From Diphasiastrum complanatum (lineage: Eukaryota > Streptophyta > Lycopodiopsida > Lycopodiales > Lycopodiaceae): a stretch of DNA of 64,000 bases. The notes under the pieces were generated by a model. The model saw only the letters and a program-made list of their open reading frames with translations, made no database searches and was not told the DNA's origin. The stretch spans positions 42,081,862 through 42,145,861 of the forward strand of contig CM055110.1 of the NCBI GenBank assembly GCA_029204225.1. Direction: 5' to 3'. The number at the start of each line of letters is the position of its first letter. Position 1 is the first letter of the stretch. Both the position numbers and the translations under genes were made by a program. This document shows, one piece after another, positions 34,224-44,390 of the stretch.

Positions 34224-34738
34224 TGTTACAGTCCTAATGGGGGTTTGTACCATTAGGGGATATCTTGGTTGTAGGGGCCAGGCCTAATCTGGATAGTAGT
34301 TGAGTAGGACCATGGGGTCACACCCGCATGTGGTATAGGCATGTGTGTTGCATCCTAGTATGGGATAGGATGTACATGCACTGTGCTTATGCATGGGTCT
34401 TGACTATTATGGGCTAGGGATACCTACATGCAGTGGACATGCATGGGAGATTGGCATGATCAGTTAGAGTGCTTCCATGTGGATTCAGTGCATGGGCAGG
34501 TGAGGTTGGCTATATCTCTATATATACCCTCACCAGTGTCTATGAGGATTATGGAAGAGTCTGCGGCCGTTATGCTGTCAGTCTGTGAAGCACTCTTCAT
34601 GTGGCTTGCCTTTCTCCTGGATTTCTCGGTTGCTAGATCGGATGGTCTAGGTTTGGTTGGGACGGTTTCATCTACTGCAAGGACCCTTTGGTGTTCTAGG
34701 AAGCTCTATCTCGGTTGGGAGTCCTGGGGGATGTTTTA
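34224..34738 (+). repeat. 3' LTR of gypsy element
   Basis: A 515-bp repeat of 25057-25572, beginning TGTTACAGTC and ending GATGTTTTA. About 36 differences from the 5' copy were counted by eye. Confidence 0.92.
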
Positions 34739-35405
34739 CCTATCATGCTCTCTAATAGGAAATCAAGGTAGAGGGTGCTTACTTTTCATTGGGCCCCTTT
34801 TTCTCCTCCTTTAAATATGATTGGTTGAGTGACTTATGAGTCCTCAAACTTGATTGGACTAAATTGATGGAAATCTCACTTTTGATTGGTCACTAGATCT
34901 CATGCCAACACATAGGAAGGAGTCACACATCCAACCTAATTATGACACTTGTAGCAAGCCTAACTAGCTCGAGACACATCATATGCTACTTTTGGCGTAA
35001 TCATGGAATTACAATTGTAGTTACTCGAATTGCCTCCTAAGCCAAAATTGGCCCTATTACCTACTCACACATAGATGGATATAGAAAAAAATTACTAAAA
35101 CCACTAGACTCAACATAGATATCTTTTTCATTTTTCACACTCGTCCTAAAAAGTTATCTATTCTAATTAAGGATAGATCTTGGAATCAAGCCAAGATTGA
35201 ATCTAAGCTTGACGAAAGAACTCTTCATCAATGGCTTGGTGAGAAGATCGACAATGCATGAAGATGGTCCAATATTCTCCAAGTTGATCTCTCCTCCAAT
35301 AGGCTTTTTCCCTTACAAATGATGTGCAACATCAATATGTTTACTCCTTGCATGAAAGATAGGATTGTTGGCAAGGGCTTGGGCCAAGATGTTGTCACAT
35401 TTGAT

Positions 35406-36709
35406 CTAAGATAGATCTTCCTCCTTGATGCATTTGAGCTCCAATAATAGTATTTTGATCCATAGCACCTCTTTTGTTGTTGTTATAAGGGCTTTATCCT
35501 CAGCCTCACATGATGATAGAGAAATGGCATCTTGCATTTTGGAAAGCCAAGATATGAGATTTCCTCCAAAAAAATATGGTGCAAGCACTTGTGGATTTTC
35601 AATCCACCTTGTCACTAGCAAAATCTGAGTCCGAGTAGCCATTAATAGATAGATTTTTACTTTTGTAGAGTGATTCATAATCATGAGTTGAAGATATATA
35701 TCTCAAGACTCTCTTGGACGATTTCCAATGGTAGACCTCGGGATCTTGCATGGATTGGCTTAGCTTGTGCACACAATAGCTCAAATCGGGACTAGTGATA
35801 GTCAACCAAATCAAGGAGCCAATAAGGCTCCAAAAAAGGGTGATGTCCTTGAAGGATCTTTCATCTCCCTTATTAGGAGTTTTTACAATATGCTCCATAG
35901 GTGTGTCTATGCTCTTACAATTCTCCATATGAAACTTTTTCAACATTGATAGAGCATATCTAGATTGACTTATGAAAGCAAAATAATTACAAAGATCAAT
36001 CTCTAGGGCTAGAATGTAGTGTAGCTCTCCTAGATCTTGCATTTTGAACTCACTACAAAGTGCACTTTTAGTCTCTAATACTAACTTTATGCAACTCCCA
36101 CATAGGATGATGTCATCTACATAAATGATTAGAATGACAAGATCACTAGCAACAAGCTTTAAGTACATGGAAGGATCATAGTCACTCAAGATAAATCCAA
36201 GTGAGATAAGAAATGATTTGAGTCTTGCATGCCATGATCTTGGGGCTTGCTGAAGCCCATATAGACTTTTGAATAGTAGGCAAACTTTGGATTTTTCATC
36301 ATGCTTGATGAAGCCTTGTGGTTTATCCATATAAATCTCCTCCTCAAGGTATCCATTAAGAAAATCATTGGAGACATCCAATTGGAACATTTTCCACTTG
36401 AAGTAGCAAGCAATAGAGATTATGATCCTTATAGTTACCATTTTTGCAAGGAGTGTAAAAGTGTCTTCATAATCAAGGCCTTGGATTTGGGCATATTATT
36501 TTGCACATAGCCTTGCTTTGAACTTGTCAAAGCATCATACTCTCGCTTCATAGCTTCATACCACTCCTTTGAATGGAGTGCTTCTTGGGCACTTCTTGGC
36601 TCTTCAAAAGAGATAAAAAATGCATAATTGGTGGATTCAACATCCACTTGCTTGCCTTTATCAATGTCAGAGAGCCTCTTGGGCTCGGATCTCTCTGTCA
36701 AGGATCTTC
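35406..36709 (-). pseudogene. copia RT and RNase H
   Basis: A 280-codon frame (36441-35599) carries FKWKMFQLDVSNDFLNGYL, SLYGLQQAPRSW, LSDYDPSMYLKL and an intact IIYVDDIILCGS. GELHYILALEID, MENCKSIDTPME and LIGSLIWLTITSPDLSYCVH follow. RNase H begins GYSDSDFASDKV and continues in another frame as ISWLSKMQDAISLSSCEAED. The right end (36701-36435) has LSDIDKGKQVDVESTNYAFF and SAQEALHSKEWYEAMKREYD, the start of RT, but loses frame before CKWIFK. Terminal RNase H motifs are degraded near 35300. Confidence 0.9.
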
Positions 36710-37365
36710 TGTGAAAATTGTCAACATTTCCTAGCTAGTTTGAGACCTAAATTGGCTAAAATTGTAAATAGTTTTGGTTCTGGAGTTTTGCACGTGTGAA
36801 CCAGGCCACAATGTTTTTATTTACTGTATTTTTTCAGTATGATGAAGTGTCAAACTTCATACCCTTCAAAATGAGACCATTTTGATGTATTTTGGTCATA
36901 TAAGCCATTTTTAGCTATTTTTCCTATATAGGGAATATCTAGGGTCAAGTACCTTCTAGAGAGAGGAGAGAGAGTCATATTCCTCATCCATAAATAGTAG
37001 GGAAGTCGTGGAGAACAGGTTGGAGAAACCTTTTGTATGCTTCATTGAGATCAATAGATCATTGTCATTGTTTCTTCCTCCATTGAGAGCATTGTTGTGT
37101 GTATTGTCTTCAAGCTATTTGTGTATGATCTTAGGTGCTTTCCAAAAGTGATAGGCTGATGTATTATGGACTGTATAATGCTATTTTGGGCCGCACTTGA
37201 TGTTTATGGAAGTTTCCATTTGTGATAAATGCTTTTTGATCAAGTTCTTTGCATTCTAGGTAGCATAGAATGTGTTGCCAATTCCTAGCTTATGTAGTTT
37301 GGAGTGCAAGCATTCAAGCCAATGATCTTGGAGTTTAGATCCACTTAGGATCTGTATTTTTCACA
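36710..37365 (+). repeat. 5' LTR of young copia
   Basis: 656 bp, with inverted termini TGTGAAAA and TTTTCACA. CCTATATAGGGAATATC near 36925 may contain a TATA element, and GATAGGCTGATG lies further on. The transcription start was not determined. Confidence 0.97.
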
Positions 37366-37377
37366 TGGTATCAGAGT
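37366..37377 (+). promoter_or_regulatory. Primer-binding site
   Basis: TGGTATCAGAGT follows the 5' LTR with no gap; the first 11 bases match the iMet PBS. Confidence 0.95.
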
Positions 37378-38537
37378 TGGTTGGCTTCTATTTACAGTAA
37401 GTATTCCATTTTTGGTGATATTTGGATGTTTGATCAAGTTCTAGCATGATTTTGCATTGCTTTGTTGATCAAATCTTACTAACCTTTGTTTTGTGAGTTG
37501 AACTTGTGGATCAAAAGCATATTTCAGGTCTATTGAAGATCAGAGGCTGAAAAGAAACTATTTTGGATCAGATCATAACACCTAATCATTTGTGATTGTG
37601 AGGCTTGTGCATATTCAATACTAACAATGTTCTTTTCAATCCTATTGTTGACAATCTCCATTCTTGGATGAACACTCTCCTTAAGTGGATGAAACTTCTC
37701 CTTAAGTGGATGACAAATGCTCTTTTGAGTGAGTTGTAATTCTCCTAAAGGCTGAGCAAAGCTCCCATTTGGATGAAAGATCCCCTTTTTTGGGTGAACA
37801 TATTGTAAGCTCCATTGTGAAGAGCATATTGTAAAGATTGTCATCAATTTTGGCATAAATTTTGGTGTACTTTGTTGAGCATGTAAGTAACTCTCCTTAT
37901 GTAATTTGATTGGAGCATTTGCTGGAAGGTGTTAACCATTATGCAAGTGTGTTTTCAGGTTCTTAACAGGTTGAGGAACATTCTCATGTGAAGTGATCTT
38001 AGATCTACATCTAAACACCAAGATTTGACAAGATAGTGAAGCTAGTCTTGTGATTCACTAAGTGTGCTCATTCATTCACCTCTAAATCTTGTATTTATCA
38101 CTTGCTGGAGTTTATAAACTTTTAGAAGTGTGGTTTACATGTGGTTTTACAGGTTGAATCAATATCTTAGTGTGTTGATCATATGTTGATCAAGTTTGTT
38201 CATTACTAGGTAATCTTGGCATCCTAGTTTTGGGTATTTTCTAAGAATGCAAGTAACTCTTCACACCATAACTTGATTTGGTCACTTGCTGGAAAGTTTG
38301 AGAGCTTAAGCAAAAGTGTGTTCAGGTTGGTTTGATTTTGTAATCCATTCTTAGTGTGTGCAAAGTGTTGCATGTGTTTCAATCTTCCTTTCTATGCTTG
38401 GAAACCATCTAGGTTCAAGATAGAAGTGTTTTAGGGTCCTAAATCTTCATAGATCTCTTTATCTATCATTTGTTGAGAGAAAAGTGAGTGCTAAGTGCTT
38501 TAGGACAGAACCTAAAAGTTGAAGAAACATTAGAATC
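37378..38537 (+). other. Long 5' leader with tandem repeats
   Basis: An untranslated stretch of about 1.16 kb. Three diverged units containing TTGCTGGA...AAGTGTG...TTCAGGTT are spaced about 184 bp apart (anchors 37919, 38102, 38287). A shorter repeat with GGATGAA and CTCCTTAAGT occupies about 37663-37720. Packaging, translation or splicing roles are possible but not shown. Confidence 0.7.
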
Positions 38538-39392
38538 ATGGCTTCCAATGGTGGGATCATGCTAGAGTCTAGTGAAAGGTTGAGTTCATCAAACTACTCT
38601 ACTTGGAAAGTGAGGATGGAGTCCTTACTTGAGTTGAATGAACTCATGGACATAGTTGCAGAAATTGAAGAGAGACCTCTCACACTTCAAGAGCAACAAA
38701 GGTTTGATAAGAAGGCCAAAAGGGCTCTTCATATCATTAAAATGAATGTTACAAATGAACTTCTCAAGGAAGTTGGAAAGTGTCAAAGTGCAAGTGAGGC
38801 ATGGAATGCCTTAAAGAAGCTCTTTGAATCAAAGTCCACATCTAGGGTATTGACCCTAAGGAGACAAATATTTTCTAGTAGGCAAAGAGAGGGTGAAAGT
38901 GCTCATGCATTTATCTTGAGAGTTAAGTCCCTAAGTGATGATTTAGCATGCATTGATGAGAACATAAAAGATGGTGAAATAGTCCAAGTTATGTTGAATG
39001 GTTTGCTAAATGAACATGCTAACCTTGTGCAAAGTTTTGCCATTCAAAGAGTCTTGCCAAGTGTGGTTGACTTGCAAGAAATCTTATTGGCTGAAGAACA
39101 TAGGTTGCAATCAAAGCTTGATGGTGCATCCTTGCAAGGTGGAGGTGAAGAGGCTTTCTTCACAAAAGGCAAATTCAAGGGCAAAGGTAAAGGCAAAGGG
39201 AAATGGTCCAAAGGTGGTAACTTTGATCATGATGATCACTCTTCCTCTTCCTCTTCTACTAAGAACAATAAGTCAAAGTTCAAGTGCTTTTATTGTGGGA
39301 TAAAAGGTCATTTTGCAAATGAATGTTATAAGAAGAAAAGAGAGCAAGGAGAGAGGCAAGGAAATCTTACAATAGATGAGGAAAGAACATAA
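38538..39392 (+). CDS. gag: copia Gag polyprotein
   Basis: A 284-residue protein that forms the virus-like particle and binds element RNA. It starts MASNGGIMLESSERLSSSNY, followed by STWKVRMESLL, the normal copia gag opening. The core has LHIIKMNVTNELLKEVGKC, AWNALKKLFESKSTSRVLTL and VQVMLNGLLNEHANLVQSF. Near residue 205 begins a Lys/Gly-rich linker (repeated GKGKGK) and a Ser run, then the zinc knuckle CFYCGIKGHFANEC at residues 250-263 (CX2CX4HX4C). It ends at a TAA (39390-39392), 17 bases past the pol ATG and in a different frame. The ATG at 38538 is chosen because related gag fragments nearby start at the same residue. Confidence 0.96.
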   Translation: MASNGGIMLESSERLSSSNYSTWKVRMESLLELNELMDIVAEIEERPLTLQEQQRFDKKAKRALHIIKMNVTNELLKEVGKCQSASEAWNALKKLFESKSTSRVLTLRRQIFSSRQREGESAHAFILRVKSLSDDLACIDENIKDGEIVQVMLNGLLNEHANLVQSFAIQRVLPSVVDLQEILLAEEHRLQSKLDGASLQGGGEEAFFTKGKFKGKGKGKGKWSKGGNFDHDDHSSSSSSTKNNKSKFKCFYCGIKGHFANECYKKKREQGERQGNLTIDEERT

Positions 39393-42300
39393 CACATGTG
39401 AATCACTTGTTATGACTTCAAGTTTGTTAGCCAACATAGATGATAATGATCCTTGGTGGATTGATAGTGGAGCCTCATCTCACATGACAAGACATAAGGA
39501 ATACTTTACATCCTTATTGTCTTATGAGGGAGAAGGTAACATCATCTACACTGCAAATGATGGTCAATGTGACATCAAAGGCATAGGCACTATTCCTATT
39601 TCCCTTTCAACAAATAGGAAAGCAAATCTTGAAAATGTCTTGTACATTCCTTCAATCACTAAGAATTTGCTTAGTGTAAGTCAAATGATTGACAAAGGAC
39701 TTGATGTGGAGTTCATTGGAGATGCATGTTTGATAAGTAAATGTGGATCCTTGATTGCTCAAGGTAGGAGGCATGGTAAACTTTTCAAGCTTGATGCATG
39801 TGTGATCTCTAATCATGAAGGATGTATGGCTAGGGAGCAATTGACAAACCAAGAAGTTTGGCACAAGAGGTTGGGCCATCCCAACTTCAAATCTTTGGAG
39901 GTAATGGCAAAGAAAGAGCTTGTTCTTGGTCTCCCTAAAAGTCTTGTTGCAAACAATAGTGTTTGTGAACATTGTGCCTTGTCCAAATCTCATAGACTTG
40001 CTTATTCTAGATCTACTTCTAGATCTAAAGAAGCTTTTCAACTTGTGCATTCTGATATTCATTCTTCTAGTACAACTAGCAATGGTGGGGCAAAGATGTA
40101 TGCAACTTTCATTGATGACTTTAGTAGGTATACTTGGATCTATCTTCTTAAAAGTAAGGATGAAGTGTTTGCTGCATTTGTCAAGTTCAAGAATGAAATG
40201 GAAAACCAATTCAATACAAAGATCAAATGCTTAAGATCTGATAATGGAGGGGAATACACCTCAAATAGGTTCAAAGACTTTTGTATAGCACATGGGATTA
40301 AGAGGGAGATGTCTAGTCCTAGGACTCCACAACAGAATGGAGTGGCCGAGAGGAAGAATAGAACCCTTTGTGAATGTGCCAAGGCAATGAGACTACATGC
40401 TAATCTTGCTAAGTCTTTTTGGGGGGAAGCTTTAGCATGTGCTAACTATCTATGTAATAGATGGACAAGTGCTTCCTTGGATGGTAAAACTCCTCATGAG
40501 GTTCTTTATGGTAGAAGGCCGAGTGTCAAGCATTGTAGGATCTTTGGATGTACATGTTTTGTCAATATCACACTTGATGATAGAACTAAAGAAGATCCTT
40601 CATCAAAGAAGGGTGTGTTTGTTGGCTATAGTGAAGTAAGCAAGGCTTACAAAGTGTACATTCCTTCTACAAAGAAAGTTGTCATAAGTAGGGATGTCAT
40701 CTTTCATGAAGAGAATGTTTCCAATGTTGTTGATGTTGATGTTGATGTGCCTACTAATCATCATGATGTGCAAGATGTCTTGGATGAAGATGGAGATGCC
40801 ACTCCAAAGCAAACTTCAAGGAAGACTCAAAGGCAAAGGGCTAAGCCATCAAGGCTAACCTATGATGAAAAAGGAAAGCAAGTGGTGGACAACTCTAACT
40901 TTGCTTTTCTTACCTCTTTTGATGAACCAACTTGTGTAGGTGAAGCAATTCAAAAGAAGGAATGGATCCAAGCCATGGATCATGAGCATCAAGCACTCAT
41001 CAAAAGCAACACATGGAGGTTGGTAAAGCTTCCAAAGGACAAGAAGGCAATTGGTTGTAAGTGGATCTTCAAGATCAAGACAAATCAAGATGGATCAATC
41101 AACAAGTACAAGGCAAGGTTGGTGGCAAAGGGGTATGCTCAAGAATATGGTATTGACTATGATGAGACCTTTGCACCCGTGGCAAAGATGGTAACTATTC
41201 GAATCCTAATCTCTCTTGCAACTCTTTATGATTGGGATATGTGGCAAATGGATGTTACTAATGCCTTCTTGAATGGTGATCTTGAAGAAGATATTTACAT
41301 GGAGCAACCCGAGGGCTATGTTTCACATGATGAGCCTAATCATGTGTGCTATCTCCAAAAGAGTTTGTATGGGCTAAAGCAAGCACCAAGGAGTTGGTAT
41401 GCTAAGCTCAATTCCTTCTTACTTTCTCAAAACTTTGTTATGAGTGAGTATGATCATTCTCTCTACTTTAGATTGAATGAAAATGATATCACTTTACTTT
41501 TGATCTATGTTGATGACATTATCTTAAGTGGTGGTAACAATCTAGATATAGATGAAATCAAGATGGCACTCAAAAGAGAGTTTGAAATTCAAGATCTTGG
41601 TAAACTTCATTATATCTTAGGAATAGAGATTATTAGAACTTCTAAATCTACATTCATATGTCAAGAAAAGTATGTTAACTCTATTCTAAAAAGGTTTCAT
41701 ATGGAAGATTGTAAAGTTGTTTCTACTCCTATGGAATCAAATGTAAAGCTAACTACAAGAAGTAATGAAAGATCCTTCAAGGACATTACTCTCTATAGAA
41801 AGCTAATAGGATCTCTTATATGGTTAACCATCACAAGACCTGATCTAAGCTTTGTGGTTGGTAAACTAAGTCAATTTATGCAAGATCCTAGTGAGGCTCA
41901 TTGGAAGCTAGGAAAGAGAGTACTTAGATACATCTCGGGATCTAGAGATTTTGGCATCTTGTATGGAGGTACTACACCTAACCTTTGTGGATTTTCAGAT
42001 TCAGATTTTGCAGGTGATCAAATGGATAGGAAGTCAACAAGTGCCTTTGCAATCTATCTTGGAGATGGAGTGGTCTCATGGCTATCAAAGAAGCAACCAA
42101 CTATCTCTCTATCTTCCACCGAAGCCGAGTACAAGGCATTAACAACATGCACCAAGGAGATTCTTTGGATCAAGAGGATGTTATTGGATCTTCACTTGCT
42201 GGAACCAGAGAAGACTCCAATCATACTTTGTGATAACCTTTCAGCCCAAAGCTTGGCAAGCAATCCTGTTTTTCATGCAAGGAGCAAGCACATTGAGATT

Positions 42301-42492
42301 GCTCACCATTTTGTGAGAGATCAAGTCATTGCCAAAGAGGTGGAGCTTCAACATGTCTCTTCAAAGGAGTGTGTGGCTGATATCTTCACCAAACCATTGG
42401 GAAAGGACCTATATTTAATGCATAGATCTAATCTTGGAATGTGCTCAAAGACTATGTTGAAACTAGCATCCAATGTTGAAGAGGGAGTGTGA
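39376..42492 (+). CDS. pol: copia Pol polyprotein (protease, integrase, RT, RNase H)
   Basis: 1038 residues with all activities in copia order. Protease: WWIDSGASSHMT, Asp30. GAG-pre-integrase: WHKRLGHPNF at about 162 and CEHC at about 197. Integrase D,D35E: the Asp in HSDIHSS (about 227), LRSDNGGEY (about 289) and VAERKN (Glu about 325). RT: CKWIFKIKTNQDG, WQMDVTNAFLNGDLEEDIYM, and LIYVDDIILSG at 711-714. RNase H: GFSDSDFAGD, LSSTEAEYKAL and LCDNLSAQSL, ending DIFTKPLGKDL. The frame is +1 relative to gag and opens right after a TAG (39373-39375), so the ATG at 39376 is the earliest possible start. The stop (42490-42492) lies inside the 3' LTR. Confidence 0.97.
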   Translation: MRKEHNTCESLVMTSSLLANIDDNDPWWIDSGASSHMTRHKEYFTSLLSYEGEGNIIYTANDGQCDIKGIGTIPISLSTNRKANLENVLYIPSITKNLLSVSQMIDKGLDVEFIGDACLISKCGSLIAQGRRHGKLFKLDACVISNHEGCMAREQLTNQEVWHKRLGHPNFKSLEVMAKKELVLGLPKSLVANNSVCEHCALSKSHRLAYSRSTSRSKEAFQLVHSDIHSSSTTSNGGAKMYATFIDDFSRYTWIYLLKSKDEVFAAFVKFKNEMENQFNTKIKCLRSDNGGEYTSNRFKDFCIAHGIKREMSSPRTPQQNGVAERKNRTLCECAKAMRLHANLAKSFWGEALACANYLCNRWTSASLDGKTPHEVLYGRRPSVKHCRIFGCTCFVNITLDDRTKEDPSSKKGVFVGYSEVSKAYKVYIPSTKKVVISRDVIFHEENVSNVVDVDVDVPTNHHDVQDVLDEDGDATPKQTSRKTQRQRAKPSRLTYDEKGKQVVDNSNFAFLTSFDEPTCVGEAIQKKEWIQAMDHEHQALIKSNTWRLVKLPKDKKAIGCKWIFKIKTNQDGSINKYKARLVAKGYAQEYGIDYDETFAPVAKMVTIRILISLATLYDWDMWQMDVTNAFLNGDLEEDIYMEQPEGYVSHDEPNHVCYLQKSLYGLKQAPRSWYAKLNSFLLSQNFVMSEYDHSLYFRLNENDITLLLIYVDDIILSGGNNLDIDEIKMALKREFEIQDLGKLHYILGIEIIRTSKSTFICQEKYVNSILKRFHMEDCKVVSTPMESNVKLTTRSNERSFKDITLYRKLIGSLIWLTITRPDLSFVVGKLSQFMQDPSEAHWKLGKRVLRYISGSRDFGILYGGTTPNLCGFSDSDFAGDQMDRKSTSAFAIYLGDGVVSWLSKKQPTISLSSTEAEYKALTTCTKEILWIKRMLLDLHLLEPEKTPIILCDNLSAQSLASNPVFHARSKHIEIAHHFVRDQVIAKEVELQHVSSKECVADIFTKPLGKDLYLMHRSNLGMCSKTMLKLASNVEEGV
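42477..42487 (+). other. Polypurine tract
   Basis: TGAAGAGGGAG directly precedes the 3' LTR and is also the last codons of pol. Confidence 0.9.
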
Positions 42493-43142
42493 AAATTGTC
42501 AACATTTCCTAGCTAGTTTGAGACCTAAATTGGCTAAAATTGTAAATAGTTTTGGTTCTGGAGTTTTGCACGTGTGAACCAGGCCACAATGTTTTTATTT
42601 ACTGTATTTTTTCAGTATGATGAAGTGTCAAACTTCATACCCTTCAAAATGAGACCATTTTGATGTATTTTGGTCATATAAGCCATTTTTAGCTATTTTT
42701 CCTATATAGGGAATATCTAGGATCAAGTACCTTCTAGAGAGAGGAGAGAGAGTCATATTCCTCATCCATAAATAGTAGGGAAGTCGTGGAGAACAGGTTG
42801 GAGAATCCTTTTGTATGCTTCATTGAGATCAATAGATCATTGTCATTGTTTCTTCCTCCATTGAGAGCATTGTTGTGTGTATTGTCTTCAAGCTATTGTG
42901 TATGATCTTAGGTGCTTTCCAAAAGTGATAGGCTGATGTATTATGGACTGTATAATGCTATTTTGGGCCGCACTTGATGTTTATGGAAGTTTCCATTTGT
43001 GATAAATGCTTTTTGATCAAGTTCTTTGCATTCTAGGTAGCATAGAATGTGTTGCCAATTCCTAGCTTATGTAGTTTGGAGTGCAAGCATTCAAGCCAAT
43101 GATCTTGGAGTTTAGATCCACTTAGGATCTGTATTTTTCACA
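42488..43142 (+). repeat. 3' LTR of young copia
   Basis: 655 bp, almost identical to the 5' LTR. Differences seen are G to A near 42722, A to T near 42807 and one missing T near 42897. Confidence 0.97.
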
Positions 43143-44390
43143 TCTTCTTGGTGAGAATACATGAGGATGCTCCTCCTCAAATCTCAACCCCATCACTTCT
43201 TGATTGCCATCAATAGAGATAATAGACGATGCATCATGAGATGCCTTGATCTCGGCCCCATCCAAGGTAGATTTTTGGTCTTCATGAAAAGTGACATTTC
43301 TACTTTCAATTATTTGAGAAGTAGAGAGTATGTATACTCTATAGTCCTTCGTGTTGGATGAATATCCCACCATAACTCCTTTGCTTGAGCTTGGATCATC
43401 TTTCTTTCTTGTCTCCAAAGGAATATGAGAAAAGCAAATACATCCAAAGATTCTAAGGTGATCAACCTTAGGCTTCTTCTTAAATAACATCTTATAAGGT
43501 GTCTTTCCTCCAAGAGCAAGATGAGGGAGTCTATTGCAAAGATAATTGGCACAATTGATGGCCTCTCCCCAAAAATCCTTAGGCAAGGATGGTAGCTATA
43601 ATTCTAAAGCTTTGGCATACTCACATAGGGATCTATTCTTCCTCTCAGCCATCCCATTTTGGGAAGGGAAAGAGGCAAAAGAGAACTCTTTTTTTATTCC
43701 TTCTTGCTGACAAAAATCATGGAACTTGTTGGAGATGTACTCTCCACCACCATCACATCTCAAAGCTTTGATCTTCAAAGAGAATTGCTTCTCAATATAA
43801 ACTTTGAGCTTGAGGAATCAATCAAACACCATGAATTTGAAGATAGAAGATACAACCATTGTAAATATTGTGTAGTCATCAATAAAGGTGAAAAAACAAG
43901 TGGCTCCTCCCTTGCTTTTGCATGATGAGAAATGCACATCTGAGTGTAGCAACTCCAAAGGATGTGAAGTCTTGATTTAAGATCTTGGATATGGCTTCTT
44001 ATGTGACTTGGCAATAGCACAAGCTTCGCATGGCTTGATCTCCCTGGATAGTGTTTTTGGCAAGCCAATAGCTTTGACTTCTTTGACCATAGAATGCATA
44101 GATTTGTAGTTGGGATGGCACAATCTTCTATACCATAATTCTTCTTTGGAAAGCTTGGTCACATATGCGATATCATAAGAGTTCGCACTCTCTCTTGGAT
44201 CCAATTTGTAGATGCCTCCAAATCGAGATCCACAAGCAAGAATCTCATCATCTTTCCTGATTACACAAGTGTCAATATGAAAATTGAAATCAAGGCCATT
44301 ATCAAACAATTGGCCAACACTTATAAGATTCTTTGTGAGCTTTGTAACAAAGAGCACATTATCAAGAGATAGTGTCTTTTGAAGATGCAA
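43143..44390 (-). pseudogene. copia integrase and protease (5' half of split pol)
   Basis: Read right to left. Protease tail: LSLDNVLFVTKLTKNLISVG and DDEILACGSRFGGIYKLDPR (44390-44150). GAG-pre-integrase: KEELWYRRLCHPNYKSM and CEACAIAKSHKKP, where the WHKRLGHPN His residues have become Tyr and Cys. Integrase core: MKIKALRCDGGGEYISNKF and NGMAERKNRSLCEYAKA (catalytic Asp and Glu kept, 43778-43596), then FWGEAINCANYLCNRLP, FGCICFSHIP and YRVYILSTSQIIESRNV. Stops separate the core from both neighbours. The frame runs to the young copia insertion point at 43143. Confidence 0.88.

Larger units (their letters stand above)
25057..34738 (+). mobile_element. Ty3/gypsy element, itself split by a chromovirus
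   Basis: LTRs lie at 25057-25572 and 34224-34738 with an iMet PBS after the first and a purine tract before the second, so it reads left to right. A perfect 5-bp duplication CCTAT flanks it (25052-25056 and 34739-34743). Without the nested 25698-30438 element it is about 4.9 kb. LTR divergence is about 7 percent by eye. Only the end of pol (integrase C-terminus and chromodomain) is readable. Confidence 0.93.
24411..35139 (-). repeat. Central copia LTR shared by two elements, split by gypsy
   Basis: The LTR consists of 24411-25056 plus 34744-35139, about 1.04 kb once the gypsy insertion is removed. Its right edge (minus start TGTGAAAAATG) is preceded by a purine-rich tract, so it acts as 3' LTR of the copia at 35140-45180. 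Its left edge abuts a PBS, so it acts as 5' LTR of the copia at 18388-24410. Repeated GGTAGAGAGAGAA blocks occur at about 24640, 24673 and 24976. Confidence 0.7.
36710..43142 (+). mobile_element. Complete young Ty1/copia retrotransposon
   Basis: A 6433-bp element with LTRs at 36710-37365 and 42488-43142, PBS, leader, gag, pol and polypurine tract, flanked by a perfect TCTTC duplication (36705-36709 and 43143-43147). The LTRs differ by only two substitutions and one 1-base indel, so insertion is recent. Every catalytic motif of pol is intact. It lies in antisense orientation inside the pol of the copia at 35140-45180, whose reading frame continues across when one TSD copy is counted. The only oddity is that gag and pol are in different frames. 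It is the best candidate in the window for current activity. Confidence 0.97.

Noticed and set aside
37530-37856. Minus-strand 108-codon ORF in the young copia leader
   Set aside because: It is antisense to the leader, repetitive (HPLKE, HPNG), and has no start context or homology.
39652-40209. 185-codon minus ORF inside the young pol, and other antisense frames (40140-40382, 40855-41088)
   Set aside because: Shadows of the pol gene on the other strand.
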